From: an uncultured Prevotella sp. | Lineage (GTDB): Bacteria > Bacteroidota > Bacteroidia > Bacteroidales > Bacteroidaceae | Direction of reading: 5' to 3' | DNA length: 13,463 nt | Assembly: GCA_934230115.1 (NCBI GenBank) | Contig: CAKQEI010000067.1 | Coordinates: 1 to 13,463, forward strand | Shown here: positions 13,391 through 13,463 of the stretch, piece after piece | Position numbering within the stretch: the first letter of the stretch is position 1 | Layout: every line of letters starts with the position of its first letter | The notes under the pieces: generated by a model | Seen by the model: the letters and a program-made list of their open reading frames with translations, nothing else | What the model was told of the DNA's origin: nothing | Database searches by the model: none | Translations under genes and position numbers: made by a program

Positions 13391-13463
13391 TGAAGAGGAG
13401 GAGACTCGAACTCCCACGACACAATTGTCACTACCCCCTCAAAGTAGCGCGTCTACCAATTCC
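13391..13463 (-). tRNA. tRNA-Leu (GAG), 5' part cut off by the window end
   Basis: Visible parts are the 3' acceptor strand CCTCTTC plus discriminator A (no encoded CCA), T stem GGGAG/CTCCT with loop TTCGAGT, and a long class II variable arm with GACA/TGTC. The anticodon stem is CTACT/GGTAG with loop TTGAGGG (anticodon GAG at 13438-13440), followed by part of the D arm. The 5' acceptor strand (expected GAAGAGG) lies outside the window. The long variable arm and GAG anticodon define tRNA-Leu. Confidence 0.93.

Overview
The window looks like a chromosomal segment of a Bacteroidales bacterium, most likely Prevotellaceae. Promoters fit the Bacteroidota pattern (TTTG, about 19 bases, TAnnTTTG). 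Most genes lack Shine-Dalgarno sequences, and the protein families (GldE, DUF4491, eukaryote-like GlgB, paired LrgA/LrgB) are typical of that order. The genus is inferred from recall of protein similarity, not from a search.

Left part (1-3006, + strand): an internally deleted relic of an AAA-ATPase/PD-(D/E)XK nuclease gene, a 380-residue protein of unknown function, then the LrgA/LrgB membrane pair, which faces rlmH. On the minus strand, DUF4491 and rlmH overlap and share a promoter region with infC, which is divergent.

Centre (3776-5536): the translation operon infC-rpmI-rplT, with a near-perfect promoter, a repeat-bearing leader, two strong hairpins between infC and rpmI, and a rho-independent terminator. 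Next, under its own good promoter, comes an apparent operon of an exported protein with about 14 MORN repeats, the glycogen branching enzyme GlgB, and a membrane protein that may belong to DUF6057. It ends at a bidirectional terminator.

Right part (10070-13463, minus strand): tRNA-Leu(GAG) (cut by the window edge), tRNA-Gly(GCC), an unrecognised conserved-looking 184-residue protein, ssb, gldE and a 4'-phosphopantetheinyl transferase, closely packed in that order and probably partly co-transcribed.

This is mostly ordinary core genome. I see no phage, transposon, CRISPR or complete defence system. The points most worth a second look are the candidate autoregulatory RNA structures around infC/rpmI, the MORN-GlgB-membrane protein cluster, the nuclease relic that kept its catalytic motif while losing the ATPase, and two unrecognised proteins (572-1714 and 12678-13232).
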